Counted from the first letter of the stretch, positions 44,224 to 55,322 are shown. The stretch: DNA of 64,000 bases from Candidatus Sphingomonas phytovorans (GCA_029202385.1 CP119314.1:4342501-4406500); one strand, 5' to 3'. Notes: generated from the sequence alone by a model not told the origin. Numbers and translations: made by a program.

Positions 44224-45569
44224 ATGGCAAGAAAATATTTCGGCACCGACGGTATTCGCGGGGCGACCAATGTCTCCCCGATGACGGCGGCGATGGCGAT
44301 GAAGGTCGGCATGGCGGCCGGCGCGCATTTCGTGCGCGGCGACCACAAGCACCGCGTAGTGATCGGCAAGGACACGCGCCTCTCGGGTTACATGATCGAG
44401 AATGCGATGGTCGCCGGCTTCACCAGCGTTGGCATGGACGTGGTGCTGGTCGGCCCGATGCCGACGCCGGCGGTCGCGATGCTGACTCAGTCGATGCGCG
44501 CCGATCTGGGCGTGATGATCTCGGCCAGCCACAATCCCTATGCCGATAACGGCATCAAGCTGTTCGGGCCCGACGGCTACAAGCTGTCCGATGCCGACGA
44601 ACTGGCGATCGAGGCGCTGATCGACGGAGAGGTCCCGCTGGCGCCGTCGCCCGATATCGGCCGGGCCCGCCGCGTCGAGGATGCGCGCGGGCGCTACATC
44701 CACTTCGCCAAGTCGACCTTTCCTGAACATCTGCGGCTCGACGGGCTCAAGATCGTGGTCGATTGCGCCAATGGCGCCGCGTACCAGGTCGCGCCCTCCG
44801 CGCTGTGGGAGCTCGGCGCCGAGGTGATCGCGATCGGCACCACGCCCAACGGCAAGAACATCAACGACGGCGTCGGCTCGACCGCGCCGCACGTCCTGTG
44901 CGAGACGGTGGTGGCCTCGGGCGCGGCGATCGGCATCGCGCTGGACGGCGACGCGGACCGGCTGATCGTGGTCGACGAGCAGGGCCGTGTCGTCGACGGC
45001 GACCAGCTGATGGCGACGATCGCGAGCGGCTGGGCCCGGCGGGGCCGGCTGGCCAATGCGCCGGGCTGGTCGCGACGGTGATGTCGAATCTCGGGCTCGA
45101 GCGGCATCTCGCGACTCAGGGAATCAAGCTGATCCGCACCCAGGTCGGCGACCGCTACGTGCTCGAGCGCGATGCGGGCGCAGGGGTACAATGTCGGCGG
45201 CGAGCAATCGGGCCACATCATCCTGTCGGATTATGCGACGACCGGCGACGGGCTGGTCGCGGCGCTGCAGATCCTGGCCGAGCTGGTCGAGAGCGGCATC
45301 CCGGCGAGCGAGCTGCTGCACCGGTTCGAACCTTTGCCGCAGCTGTTGAAGAATGTCCGCTTCAAGGGCGGGAAGCCGCTCGAAGCCGAGGCCGTGAAGG
45401 CAGTGATCGCCGATGCCGAGGCCGAGCTCTGAGGGCAAGGGCCGGCTGGTGATCCGGCCCTCCGGGCACTGAGCCGGTGATCCGGGTGATGGCCGAGGGC
45501 GACGATCCGGCGCAGGTCGAGCGCGTGGTTGACCGGATCTGCGACGCGGTGCGCGTGGCGGCTGCGTAA
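44224..45569 (+). pseudogene. glmM: Phosphoglucosamine mutase, interrupted by four single-base indels as sequenced
   Basis: The enzyme converts glucosamine-6-P to glucosamine-1-P for UDP-GlcNAc and is normally essential. The N-terminal 280 residues are intact: [15 protein letters not shown], phosphoserine loop [17 protein letters not shown] and metal site [11 protein letters not shown]. Homology then hops frame: a base is missing at about 45056-45066, one is extra at about 45163 (VLE then [18 protein letters not shown]), one is extra at about 45430 and one is extra at about 45465 (RPSG then [11 protein letters not shown]). With all four corrected the frame runs to the TAA at 45567-45569. The clustering suggests assembly error rather than a true pseudogene. 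Confidence 0.88.
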
Positions 45570-45619
45570 GGTGAATCGTACCAACCCTTCGTTCGAAACG
45601 AACGGAGAGAGGAGTTCCG

Positions 45620-45850
45620 ATGCTTGAGATGCGCCCCGATTGCGAACGCTGCGGCGCCGAGCTGCCCGCCGACGAGGCGGGCGCGTTCATCTGCTCGTTC
45701 GAATGCACCTTCTGCGCGCCGTGCGCCGAGGCGATGGACGATCGCTGCCCCAATTGCGGCGGCGAACTGATGGACCGGCCGGCACGGGTGGACGAAGCGC
45801 TGGAGCGCTATCCGGCGTCGACCGAGCGGAAGTTCAAGGGGCGGGCGTGA
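45620..45850 (+). CDS. DUF1272 small zinc-ribbon-like protein
   Basis: A 76-residue protein starting MLEMRPDCERCGAELPADEA. Seven Cys in paired arrangement (CERC, CSFECTFCAPC, CPNC) suggest two zinc-binding knuckles. This is the DUF1272 pattern (RPNCECC...FICSFECTFC). GAGAGAGGAG precedes the ATG. It lies just downstream of glmM. Function unknown. Confidence 0.85.
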   Translation: MLEMRPDCERCGAELPADEAGAFICSFECTFCAPCAEAMDDRCPNCGGELMDRPARVDEALERYPASTERKFKGRA

Positions 45851-45870
45851 AGACTGCGCGGGCACTATTT

Positions 45871-45996
45871 CCCTCTCCCGGTGGGAGAGGGAGGGAGCCG
45901 CGTAGCGGCGGAAGGGTGAGGGCGATTGACCCGCGCCCTGCTCACCCTCACCCCGCGCTGCTACGCAGCTTGCCCCTCTCCCGCTGGGAGAGGGGA
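45871..45996. repeat. Inverted repeat with CCCTCTCCC-GGGAGAGGG hairpins
   Basis: Two copies of the hairpin CCCTCTCCC-NN/NNN-GGGAGAGGG (45871-45891 and 45975-45995) flank an internal AGGGTGAGGGC / GCTCACCCT dyad (about 45922-45951). The whole is roughly symmetrical and fills the gap between the DUF1272 gene and thiD. This is another dispersed intergenic palindrome of the kind frequent in high-GC proteobacteria. Confidence 0.75.
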
Positions 45997-46013
45997 GGAA
46001 GAGAAGGCTGGGC

Positions 46014-47144
46014 GTGACTCCCCGCATCCTCATCATCGCGGGCTCCGATTCGGGCGGCGGTGCCGGCATCCAGGCTGACATCAAGACCGTCACCATGCTC
46101 GGTGGCCATGCGATGACCGCGATCACGGCGATCACGGCGCAGAACACGCTTGGCGTGCAGGGCGTTCACCCGGTCCCGACCGACATGGTGTTGGCGCAGA
46201 TGGATGCGGTCGTCTCCGATATCGGCGTGGACGCGGTGAAGATCGGGATGATCGGATCGGCTGAGACGGCGAACGCGGTGGCTGACCGATTGGAGGCGAT
46301 GCGGGGCGTGCCGATCGTCTTCGATCCGGTGATGGTGGCGACCAGCGGTGCCATCCTCTCCGACGTGGCGACGATCGCCGCGTTCGCGCGGCTGATGCGG
46401 ATCGCCACCGTGACGACGCCGAACCTGCCCGAGCTCGAGGTGCTGGGCGGGGAGGCCGCGGTTCGCCGGACCACGGGCGCGCTGCTGGTGAAAGGGGGGC
46501 ATGGCGATGGCGACGAAGTGGTCGACCGCCTGCTGCTCGCCGATGGCGGCGAAATCCGCTGGGCCGATCCACGCATCGAGACGCGTCATAGCCATGGCAC
46601 CGGTTGCACCCTGGCGAGCGCCATCGCGACCGGCCTGGGGCGAGGCATGACGCTGGCGGATTCTGTCGCGCGGGCGCGGATGTTCGTCAGGCTTGCCTTG
46701 CGCGAGGCGCCCGGCTTCGGCGGCGGCCATGGTCCGATGGGGCATCAGGCTGTGCGGCTCGACGGTGACCTCGGCGGGGCGATGCTCAACCAGATCACCG
46801 TGCCGCTTGCCGATTACGAGGCGAGCGCTGCCTTTTATCGCCTGCTCGGCCTGCGCCAGATCGTTGAGTCGGCGCCACGCTACGCCCGGTTCGAAAGTGC
46901 TGGCGGTGGCACCCTGTCGATCGAGATGGCTGACGAGATCGCGGGCAGGCCGGTGATCTTCCTCGAATGCGGAAATCTGGATGCGATGGTCGTGCGGGTG
47001 CGCGAAGCCGGTATCGCCATTTCCGATCCCGTGGCGGAAAGCTGGGGCTGGCGCGAGGCACGGCTCGCCGACCCCGCCGGCAATGCGCTCTGCCTCTACC
47101 AGGCTGGCGAGAATCGCCGCTTTCCGGCATGGCGGTTGCCGTGA
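46014..47144 (+). CDS. thiD: Hydroxymethylpyrimidine/phosphomethylpyrimidine kinase fused to a VOC domain
   Basis: A 376-residue protein from a GTG at 46014. Residues 1-~250 are ThiD, the kinase that makes HMP-PP for thiamine (ILIIAGSDSGGGAGIQADIK, ILPxDPVM-like VPIVFDPVMVATSG, VKGGHGDGDEVVD, and the catalytic HGTGCTLASAIATGL). Residues ~255-376 add a glyoxalase/VOC-type domain (NQITVPLADYEASAAFYRLL, ARLADPAGNALCLYQAGENR) not found in the usual ThiD. No stop codon or start site separates them. Other thi genes are absent here. The next gene, rnhB, overlaps by four bases. Confidence 0.9.
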   Translation: MTPRILIIAGSDSGGGAGIQADIKTVTMLGGHAMTAITAITAQNTLGVQGVHPVPTDMVLAQMDAVVSDIGVDAVKIGMIGSAETANAVADRLEAMRGVPIVFDPVMVATSGAILSDVATIAAFARLMRIATVTTPNLPELEVLGGEAAVRRTTGALLVKGGHGDGDEVVDRLLLADGGEIRWADPRIETRHSHGTGCTLASAIATGLGRGMTLADSVARARMFVRLALREAPGFGGGHGPMGHQAVRLDGDLGGAMLNQITVPLADYEASAAFYRLLGLRQIVESAPRYARFESAGGGTLSIEMADEIAGRPVIFLECGNLDAMVVRVREAGIAISDPVAESWGWREARLADPAGNALCLYQAGENRRFPAWRLP

Positions 47145-47743
47145 CTCGGCCCTCCCTCAAGCATGAAAAGCTCTGCCTCGCACCGGTTGCCGGCGTTGAC
47201 GAGGCCGGGCGCGGGCCGCTGGCCGGGCCGGTCGTGGCGGCGGCGGTGATCCTGCCTGCCAAGGGCATTCCGCGCGGGATCGATGATTCGAAGAAGCTCA
47301 GCGCCACCGAGCGCGGCCGGCTGCATGACCGGCTGCGCGCCTGTGCCATGGTCGGGGTCGGAATCGTCGAGGCTGACGAGATCGATCGGCTCAACATCTA
47401 CTGGGCAACGATGAAGGCGATGACGCTGGCGGTCGAGGCGCTCGGCCAAGCACCGGCGCATGTGCTGGTGGACGGCAACCGCCTGCCGCGCTGGTCCCAC
47501 CAGGCGACGGCAATCGTGTCGGGCGACGCGATCTCGCTGTCGATCGCGGCCGCGTCGATCATCGCCAAGCACACCCGCGACACCATCATGATCGCTCATG
47601 CCGAATCGCATCCGCAGTACGGATGGCACTCGAACAAGGGCTATGGCTGCCGCGCGCACCTCGATGCGCTGCGTGCTCATGGCCCTACACCGTTTCACCG
47701 GCGCAGCTTCGCTCCGGTCGCGCAGGCCTGGCTCGATTTTTAG
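47141..47743 (+). CDS. rnhB: Ribonuclease HII
   Basis: A 200-residue nuclease that cuts RNA in RNA/DNA hybrids and initiates ribonucleotide excision. The acidic catalytic set is visible in VAGVDEAGRGPLAGPVVAAA (Asp-Glu), VLVDGNRLP (Asp) and a later Asp in AKHTRDTIM. IDDSKKLSATER and the C-terminal GWHSNKGYG are family hallmarks. The GTG at 47141 overlaps the thiD stop; an ATG at 47129 is an alternative start. Confidence 0.96.
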   Translation: MTRPSLKHEKLCLAPVAGVDEAGRGPLAGPVVAAAVILPAKGIPRGIDDSKKLSATERGRLHDRLRACAMVGVGIVEADEIDRLNIYWATMKAMTLAVEALGQAPAHVLVDGNRLPRWSHQATAIVSGDAISLSIAAASIIAKHTRDTIMIAHAESHPQYGWHSNKGYGCRAHLDALRAHGPTPFHRRSFAPVAQAWLDF

Positions 47744-47760
47744 CCCATATCTGGATTTGT

Positions 47761-47898
47761 GAGTCTTTTCGGCCACACACCATGGATTGAGCCCCTGTGG
47801 ATAACTCGACTCAATATCTGGGCAGCTTCCTAAAATGTTCCGGTTTGTTAACGATTTGGCAGGCATTCTCGTTAACTAAACTCTGCTTGACCCGAGTC
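47761..47898 (+). promoter_or_regulatory. ccrM leader with three GANTC sites and paired GTTAAC
   Basis: GAGTC at 47761, GACTC at 47808 and GAGTC at 47894 are targets of the encoded methylase, all within the 200 bases ahead of its gene. GTTAAC occurs at 47847 and 47871, each containing the TTAAC half of a CtrA site. This resembles the Caulobacter ccrM leader, where promoter methylation and CtrA time expression, but no full TTAA-N7-TTAA box is present. Confidence 0.45.
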
Positions 47899-47938
47899 CG
47901 TACATCCGCAGGGATGCGCCGCTCTTCAACGGGGGTAG

Positions 47939-49081
<1,143 letters not shown>

Positions 49082-49088
49082 TCCTCTC

Positions 49089-49186
49089 CGTCACCCCGGA
49101 CTTGTTCCGGGGGCCACCGTGCCGCAAGAATCGATCGCGCACTACTTGCGGAACGGTGGATGCCGGAACAGGTCCGGCATGACGAA
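49089..49186. repeat. Dispersed inverted repeat (family B), intact copy
   Basis: Left arm GTCACCCCGGACTTGTTCCG with CCACCGTGCCGCAAG (to about 49128) pairs with right arm CTTGCGGAACGGTGGATGCC then GGAACAGGTCCGGCATGAC. The two arms are about 39 bases each with roughly ten mismatches and a ~17-base spacer. Degenerate copy at 8008-8115. The folP start lies ten bases beyond it. Confidence 0.85.
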
Positions 49187-49195
49187 GGAAGAGAC

Positions 49196-50266
49196 ATGAC
49201 CAACGCGCTCCACCTTCGCCCGGTCCAGTTCGTCGATACGCCGGTCGGCCGCGACGGAGAGGTGGCGCGGCTGGCGGGCGGGATGACGTGGTTCTCGGCC
49301 TATGAGGTGATCGAGGGCGGCAAGCGCCGCACGGTGCCGATCGCCGCGTTCGAGGCAACGCTCGCCGGGCAGAGTGAACGCGCCGCGCAACTCCATGCGC
49401 GCATCACCGTGCCGCGTCCCGCGCTGACACTGGGCGAGCGTGTCCTCCGCTTCGACCAGCCTTCGGTCGCTGGCATCCTGAATGTGACGCCGGACAGTTT
49501 CTCGGACGGCGGCAGGAATGTCGATGAGGCAGCCGCTGCCGAAGCCGGGTTCGATCTCGCGGTCAAAGGCGCCGCGCTGATCGATGTCGGGGGCGAATCG
49601 ACCCGGCCGGGCGCGCCGCTGGTCTGGGAAGGCGACGAGGTGAAGCGCGTGGTTCCCGTGATCGAGCGGCTGGCGAAGAGCGGCACGCTGATCTCGGTCG
49701 ATACCCGCAAGGCGGCGGTGATGGAGGCGGCGCTTGCCGCCGATGCCGCGATCGTCAACGATGTGGCGGCCTTGCTGTGGGACGACCGTGCGCTCGATGT
49801 CGTCGTCCGCGCCGGGTGCCCCGTGATCCTGATGCACTCGCCCGACCCGAAAAAGGGGCCACATGGCGGCGACGGTTATAGCGACGTGCTGACCGAGGTG
49901 TTCGACTGGCTGGAGGCACGCGTTGCGGTAGTGGCCGCGGCCGGCGTCGATCGGGCGAGGATCATCGTCGATCCCGGCATCGGCTTCGGCAAGTCGCTGC
50001 AGGACAATCTGGCGCTGCTCAACGGACTGGCGCTGTTCCACGGCCTGGGTTGCCCGATCATGCTCGGCGCGAGCCGCAAGCGGATGATCGGGGCGCTGTC
50101 GAACGAGGCCCCGGCCGACCAGCGGCTCGGCGGGTCGATCGCGCTGGCGCTCAGGGGAGTCGAGGCAGGCATCCAGTTGCTCCGCGTCCATGACGTTGCG
50201 GAAACGGTGCAGGCGCTACGGGTGTGGCGCGGGCTGAAGGATGCGGCGCTGGTGGCGCAACGCTGA
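49196..50266 (+). CDS. folP: Dihydropteroate synthase
   Basis: A 356-residue TIM barrel that condenses HMP-pterin pyrophosphate with p-aminobenzoate. Signatures are AGILNVTPDSFSDGGR (pterin pyrophosphate loop), ALIDVGGESTRPGA, ISVDTRKAAVM, IVNDVAALLW and IIVDPGIGFGKSLQDN, then LGASRKRMIGAL. The N-terminal ~85 residues form an extension before the barrel, longer than in E. coli. The ribosome binding site AAGGAAGAG precedes the ATG at 49196. Confidence 0.96.
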   Translation: MTNALHLRPVQFVDTPVGRDGEVARLAGGMTWFSAYEVIEGGKRRTVPIAAFEATLAGQSERAAQLHARITVPRPALTLGERVLRFDQPSVAGILNVTPDSFSDGGRNVDEAAAAEAGFDLAVKGAALIDVGGESTRPGAPLVWEGDEVKRVVPVIERLAKSGTLISVDTRKAAVMEAALAADAAIVNDVAALLWDDRALDVVVRAGCPVILMHSPDPKKGPHGGDGYSDVLTEVFDWLEARVAVVAAAGVDRARIIVDPGIGFGKSLQDNLALLNGLALFHGLGCPIMLGASRKRMIGALSNEAPADQRLGGSIALALRGVEAGIQLLRVHDVAETVQALRVWRGLKDAALVAQR

Positions 50267-50302
50267 CACGACCGGATAGCGGGCTGGAGGAGGCGCGGCT
50301 GC

Positions 50303-51724
<1,422 letters not shown>

Positions 51725-51867
51725 TCCGCTTGTCCAATCGTCCCGGTCCAAGCGGTAACCATAGGCCTTAGGTGTAAAAGCGGCCTTAAACGCCCCAAGG
51801 CGGGACTTGAGGGACAGCGCACTGCCCGCTAAGCAGCCTGCACAGAGTTACAGGCAGGGGACGACCG

Positions 51868-51996
51868 ATGGCCGGAAACGGCGATATCAAGTTTCACGAA
51901 GAGACGTATCACAAGGTGATCGGTCTCCTGAAATGGGGCGCCATTGCCTGCTTCCTGATCGCCGCGCTGGTGATCTGGCTGATCTCCGGCAAGTAG
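51868..51996 (+). CDS. aa3-type cytochrome c oxidase subunit IV-like small protein
   Basis: A 42-residue membrane peptide, MAGNGDIKFHEETYHKVIGL then LKWGAIACFLIAALVIWLIS. An amphipathic start with HExTYxxVIGLLKWG and one C-terminal span is the pattern of the alphaproteobacterial aa3-oxidase subunit IV family. It lies seven bases before pntAA, with which it is probably cotranscribed; no oxidase gene is nearby. Confidence 0.8.
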   Translation: MAGNGDIKFHEETYHKVIGLLKWGAIACFLIAALVIWLISGK

Positions 51997-52002
51997 CGCC
52001 GG

Positions 52003-53124
52003 GTGAAGATCGCGGTCCTCAAGGAGCAGGCCGCTGGGGAAAGCCGCGTTGCCGCGACCCCCGAAACGGTCAAGAAATTCATCGCGCTGGGCGCCGAGAT
52101 GGCGGTCGAGGCGGGGGCGGGCGAGTCCGCGTCCTGCGCCGACGCGGACTATGCTGCGGCTGGCGCGGCGGTCGGCACGCGGGCCGAGACGCTGAAGGGC
52201 GCCGACATCGTGTTCGGCGTGCAGGGTCCCGATCCGGCGAGCCTCGGCGGCGCGGCACCGGGTGCCTGGATCGTCGCGAGCCTCAACCCGTTCGGGGAGC
52301 GTGCGCGGGTCGATGCCTATGCGGCAGGCGGCTATGAGGCGTTGGCGATGGAATTCATGCCGCGCATCACGCGCGCCCAGTCGATGGATATCCTGTCCTC
52401 GCAGTCGAACCTTGCCGGGTACAAGGCGGTGCTCGACGCGGCGGCGGAATATGGCCGCGTCTTCCCCATGATGATGACGGCAGCCGGCACCGTGTCGGCC
52501 GCGCGCGTGTTCGTGATGGGCGTCGGCGTTGCCGGCCTGCAGGCGATCGCCACCGCTCGGCGGCTGGGCGCGCAGGTTTCGGCGACCGATGTGCGCTCGG
52601 CGACGAAGGAGCAGATCCAGTCGCTCGGCGCGAAGCCGATCTTCGTCGAGAATGTCGCCGGCATCGAGGGCGAGGGATCGGGCGGTTATGCCGGCGAGAT
52701 GAGCCCCGAATATCAGGCAGCGCAGGCTGAGCTGGTCTCGGGCCATATCGCCAAGCAGGACATCGTCATCACCACGGCGTTGATCCCGGGTCGCCCGGCG
52801 CCCCGGCTGATCTCGGCGGCGCAGGTCGCGTCGATGAAGCCGGGCAGCGTGATCGTCGACCTCGCGGTCGAGCAAGGCGGCAATGTCGAGGGCGCGGTCG
52901 CTGGCGAGATCGTCACCGTTTCGGGCGTGAAGATCGTCGGACACCGCAACGTACCGGGCCGGCTGGCGGCCGATGCCTCGGCGCTGTTCTCCCGCAACCT
53001 GTTCAACTTCCTCAGCGCCTTCTGGGATAAGGAAACGGGCAAGCCGGTGCTCGACGCGGAGATCGGCGACGCGATCCGGCTGACGCAGGGTGGCAAGGTC
53101 GTCAACGCGAGGCTGCTGTCTTGA
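52003..53124 (+). CDS. pntAA: NAD(P) transhydrogenase subunit alpha part 1
   Basis: The 373-residue soluble NAD(H)-binding domain I of the proton-translocating transhydrogenase. It resembles alanine dehydrogenase: KIAVLKEQAAGESRVAATPE, LAMEFMPRITRAQSMDILSS, the GxGxxG segment VFVMGVGVAGLQAIATARRL, then ATDVRSATKEQIQSLGAK. It begins at a GTG seven bases after the small subunit IV-like gene. In alphaproteobacteria alpha is split into two genes; the partner pntAB lies 455 bases on, beyond an inserted DUF559 gene. Confidence 0.96.
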   Translation: MKIAVLKEQAAGESRVAATPETVKKFIALGAEMAVEAGAGESASCADADYAAAGAAVGTRAETLKGADIVFGVQGPDPASLGGAAPGAWIVASLNPFGERARVDAYAAGGYEALAMEFMPRITRAQSMDILSSQSNLAGYKAVLDAAAEYGRVFPMMMTAAGTVSAARVFVMGVGVAGLQAIATARRLGAQVSATDVRSATKEQIQSLGAKPIFVENVAGIEGEGSGGYAGEMSPEYQAAQAELVSGHIAKQDIVITTALIPGRPAPRLISAAQVASMKPGSVIVDLAVEQGGNVEGAVAGEIVTVSGVKIVGHRNVPGRLAADASALFSRNLFNFLSAFWDKETGKPVLDAEIGDAIRLTQGGKVVNARLLS

Positions 53125-53180
53125 TCCTCCCCGGAACGGGGAGGGGAACCAGCGCAGCTGGTGGAGGGGGGCTTCCGCAA
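53125..53180. repeat. Left inverted repeat (family A) of the DUF559 unit
   Basis: TCCTCCCCGGAACGGGGAGG, then GGAACCAGCGCAGCTGGTGG and AGGGGGGCTTCCGCAA. It begins at the pntAA stop and ends immediately before the DUF559 ATG. The reverse complement of 53519-53566 matches it over about 48 bases. Confidence 0.85.
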
Positions 53181-53570
53181 ATGCTGCGTCCCGAAGTCTC
53201 GATCGCTCGGGTGCTTCGTCGTGAGATGAGCCTACCCGAAGTGCAGCTCTGGCAGCGGCTTCGAAGGCGCGTCGGCCGCTTCAAGTTCCGGCGCCAGCAT
53301 CCGATTGGCCCCTATATCGTCGACTTCTACTGTCGCGAGGCGTCGCTGGTCATCGAGATCGATGGCGAAGTGCATTCGCGCGGTGATCGGGCGGTGCGGG
53401 ATGAACTGCGCGATCGTTTCCTGCGCGATAATGGTTTGTGCGTTTTGCATGTCGCCGCTGCTCGGATTCTTTACGATCCCGATGCGGCTGCCGAAGCGAT
53501 CGTTGCGTATGCGGCCCGCCCCCTCCACCATGCTCCGCATGGTCCCCCTCCCCGTTCCGGGGAGGATTAA
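53181..53570 (+). CDS. DUF559 family (VSR/PD-D/ExK-like) endonuclease
   Basis: A 129-residue protein from the ATG at 53181. The DUF559 core is complete: RREMSLPEVQLWQRLRRR, FKFRRQHPIGPYIVDFYCRE (catalytic Asp in VDFYC), VIEIDGEVHSRGDRAVRDEL (Glu-Asp), RFLRDNGLCVLHV. The last 15 residues or so (PLHHAPHGPPPRSGED) are encoded by the right-hand repeat. Its start and end are both fixed by family A repeats, and it interrupts the pntAA-pntAB order, which suggests that the gene and repeats moved in together. Confidence 0.85.
   Translation: MLRPEVSIARVLRREMSLPEVQLWQRLRRRVGRFKFRRQHPIGPYIVDFYCREASLVIEIDGEVHSRGDRAVRDELRDRFLRDNGLCVLHVAAARILYDPDAAAEAIVAYAARPLHHAPHGPPPRSGED
53519..53566. repeat. Right inverted repeat (family A) of the DUF559 unit
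   Basis: CCCCCTCCACCATGCTCCGC, then ATGGTCCCCCTCCCCGTTCC and GGGGAGGA. It is the inverse of 53125-53172 with only a few differences in the inner hairpin. It encodes the C-terminus of the DUF559 protein, whose TAA lies at 53568. Confidence 0.85.
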
Positions 53571-53579
53571 GGAAGAGTC

Positions 53580-53879
53580 ATGGACTTCATCTCAATCCTG
53601 TCGATCTTCGTCATGGCCTGTTTCGTGGGTTATTATGTCGTCTGGTCGGTCACGCCCGCGTTGCACACGCCGCTGATGGCGGTGACCAATGCGATTTCGT
53701 CGGTCATCATCGTCGGCGCACTGATCGCGAGTTCGGCGGCAGCGGGCGGATCGGCCTCGTCGAAATGGCTGGGGCTGCTCGCGGTGGTCTTCGCCAGCGT
53801 GAACATCTTCGGCGGGTTCGCCGTCACCGAGCGGATGCTCGCCATGTACAAGAAGAAGGAAAAGCCCGTCGCGAAGTGA
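53580..53879 (+). CDS. pntAB: NAD(P) transhydrogenase subunit alpha part 2
   Basis: A 99-residue membrane subunit with three to four spans (ISILSIFVMACFVGYYVVWS, HTPLMAVTNAISSVIIVGAL, LLAVVFASVNIFGGFAVTER), the N-terminal part of the proton channel domain II. TPLMAVTNAISS is a family signature. It is preceded by GGAAGAG and followed 30 bases later by pntB. Confidence 0.95.
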   Translation: MDFISILSIFVMACFVGYYVVWSVTPALHTPLMAVTNAISSVIIVGALIASSAAAGGSASSKWLGLLAVVFASVNIFGGFAVTERMLAMYKKKEKPVAK

Positions 53880-53909
53880 GTGGCACGAGGTTTTTTGGGG
53901 GTTTAGCAC

Positions 53910-55322
53910 ATGCATGAAGCAGCACCGGTCAATCCCTGGGTAGCGCTGGCGTACCTGATTTCGGGCGTCTGCTTCATCCTGGCGTTGCGCGGCCTGTCGT
54001 CTCCGGCGAGCTCGCGGCAGGGCAATCGCTATGGCATGATCGGCATGGCGCTCGCCGTGGGCACGACGCTGTTTACCCATGAGATCGCTTCGCTGCCGGA
54101 AATCCTGGTCGCGATCGCGATCGGTGCCGCGATCGGCGTGGTCACCGCGCGCAAGATCGCGATGACCGACATGCCGCAGCTTGTCGCCGCCTTCCATTCG
54201 CTGGTCGGCATGGCGGCGGTGCTGGTCGGTGTGGCGGCGTTCCTCAATCCAGAGGCGTTCGGCATTGCCGGCGCCGACGGCGAGATATTGACGGTCAGCC
54301 GGATCGAGATGGGGCTCGGCGTCGCGATCGGCGCGATCACTTTCTCCGGCTCGGTCATCGCCTTCCTCAAGCTCAACGGCAATATGGGCGGCAAGCCGAT
54401 CATGCTGCCGGGGCGCCATGTCATCAATCTCGGCGTGCTGGCCGGCATCCTCGGGCTGATCGCCTGGTTCACCCAGGACCAGAGCCCGTGGATCTTCTGG
54501 ACCGTGACGCTGCTCAGCTTCGCGATAGGTTTCCTGCTGATCATCCCGATCGGCGGCGCTGACATGCCGGTCGTGGTGTCGATGCTCAACAGCTATTCGG
54601 GCTGGGCGGCGGCGGCGATGGGCTTCACGCTGCACAACACCGCGATGATCATCACCGGCGCGCTGGTCGGATCGTCGGGTGCGATCCTCAGCTACATCAT
54701 GTGCCGGGCGATGAACCGAAGCTTCATCAGCGTGATCGCGGGCGGATTTGGCGGCGACAGCGCCGGCGGCGGTGCGGCTGCGGCAACCGACCGGCCGTGG
54801 AAGCGCGGCTCGGCCGAGGATGCCGCCTTCCTGATGAGTCAGGCGGAGCAGGTCATCATCGTGCCGGGCTACGGCATGGCGGTCGCTCAGGCCCAGCATG
54901 TGCTGCGCGAGATGGCCGACAAGCTGAAGGAGCACGGCGTTCGGGTGAAATATGCGATCCACCCGGTCGCGGGGCGCATGCCGGGGCATATGAACGTGCT
55001 GCTCGCTGAGGCCAACGTGCCTTATGACGAGGTGTTCGAGCTCGAGGACATCAACAGCGAGTTCGCCCAGACCGACGTCGCGTTCATCATCGGCGCCAAC
55101 GACGTGGTCAATCCGGCAGCCAAGACCGACAAGTCCTCGCCGATCTACGGCATGCCGGTGTTCGACGTGAACAAGGCCAAGACCGTGCTGTTTATCAAGC
55201 GCTCGATGGGCGGTGTCGGCTATGCCGGCGTCGATAACGATGTATTCTACCAGGACAACACGATGATGCTGCTGGCTGACGCGAAGAAGATGGTCGAGGA
55301 GATCGTCAAATCGCTCGATTGA
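53910..55322 (+). CDS. pntB: NAD(P) transhydrogenase subunit beta
   Basis: A 470-residue subunit: about nine membrane spans (residues 1-~270, with FHSLVGMAAVLVG and GKPIMLPGRHVIN) and the NADP(H)-binding domain III (VIIVPGYGMAVAQAQHVLRE, HPVAGRMPGHMNVLLAEANV, VAFIIGANDVVNPAAKTD). Together with PntAA and PntAB it couples hydride transfer from NADH to NADP+ to proton entry, supplying NADPH. It is the last gene of the pnt operon. Confidence 0.97.
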   Translation: MHEAAPVNPWVALAYLISGVCFILALRGLSSPASSRQGNRYGMIGMALAVGTTLFTHEIASLPEILVAIAIGAAIGVVTARKIAMTDMPQLVAAFHSLVGMAAVLVGVAAFLNPEAFGIAGADGEILTVSRIEMGLGVAIGAITFSGSVIAFLKLNGNMGGKPIMLPGRHVINLGVLAGILGLIAWFTQDQSPWIFWTVTLLSFAIGFLLIIPIGGADMPVVVSMLNSYSGWAAAAMGFTLHNTAMIITGALVGSSGAILSYIMCRAMNRSFISVIAGGFGGDSAGGGAAAATDRPWKRGSAEDAAFLMSQAEQVIIVPGYGMAVAQAQHVLREMADKLKEHGVRVKYAIHPVAGRMPGHMNVLLAEANVPYDEVFELEDINSEFAQTDVAFIIGANDVVNPAAKTDKSSPIYGMPVFDVNKAKTVLFIKRSMGGVGYAGVDNDVFYQDNTMMLLADAKKMVEEIVKSLD

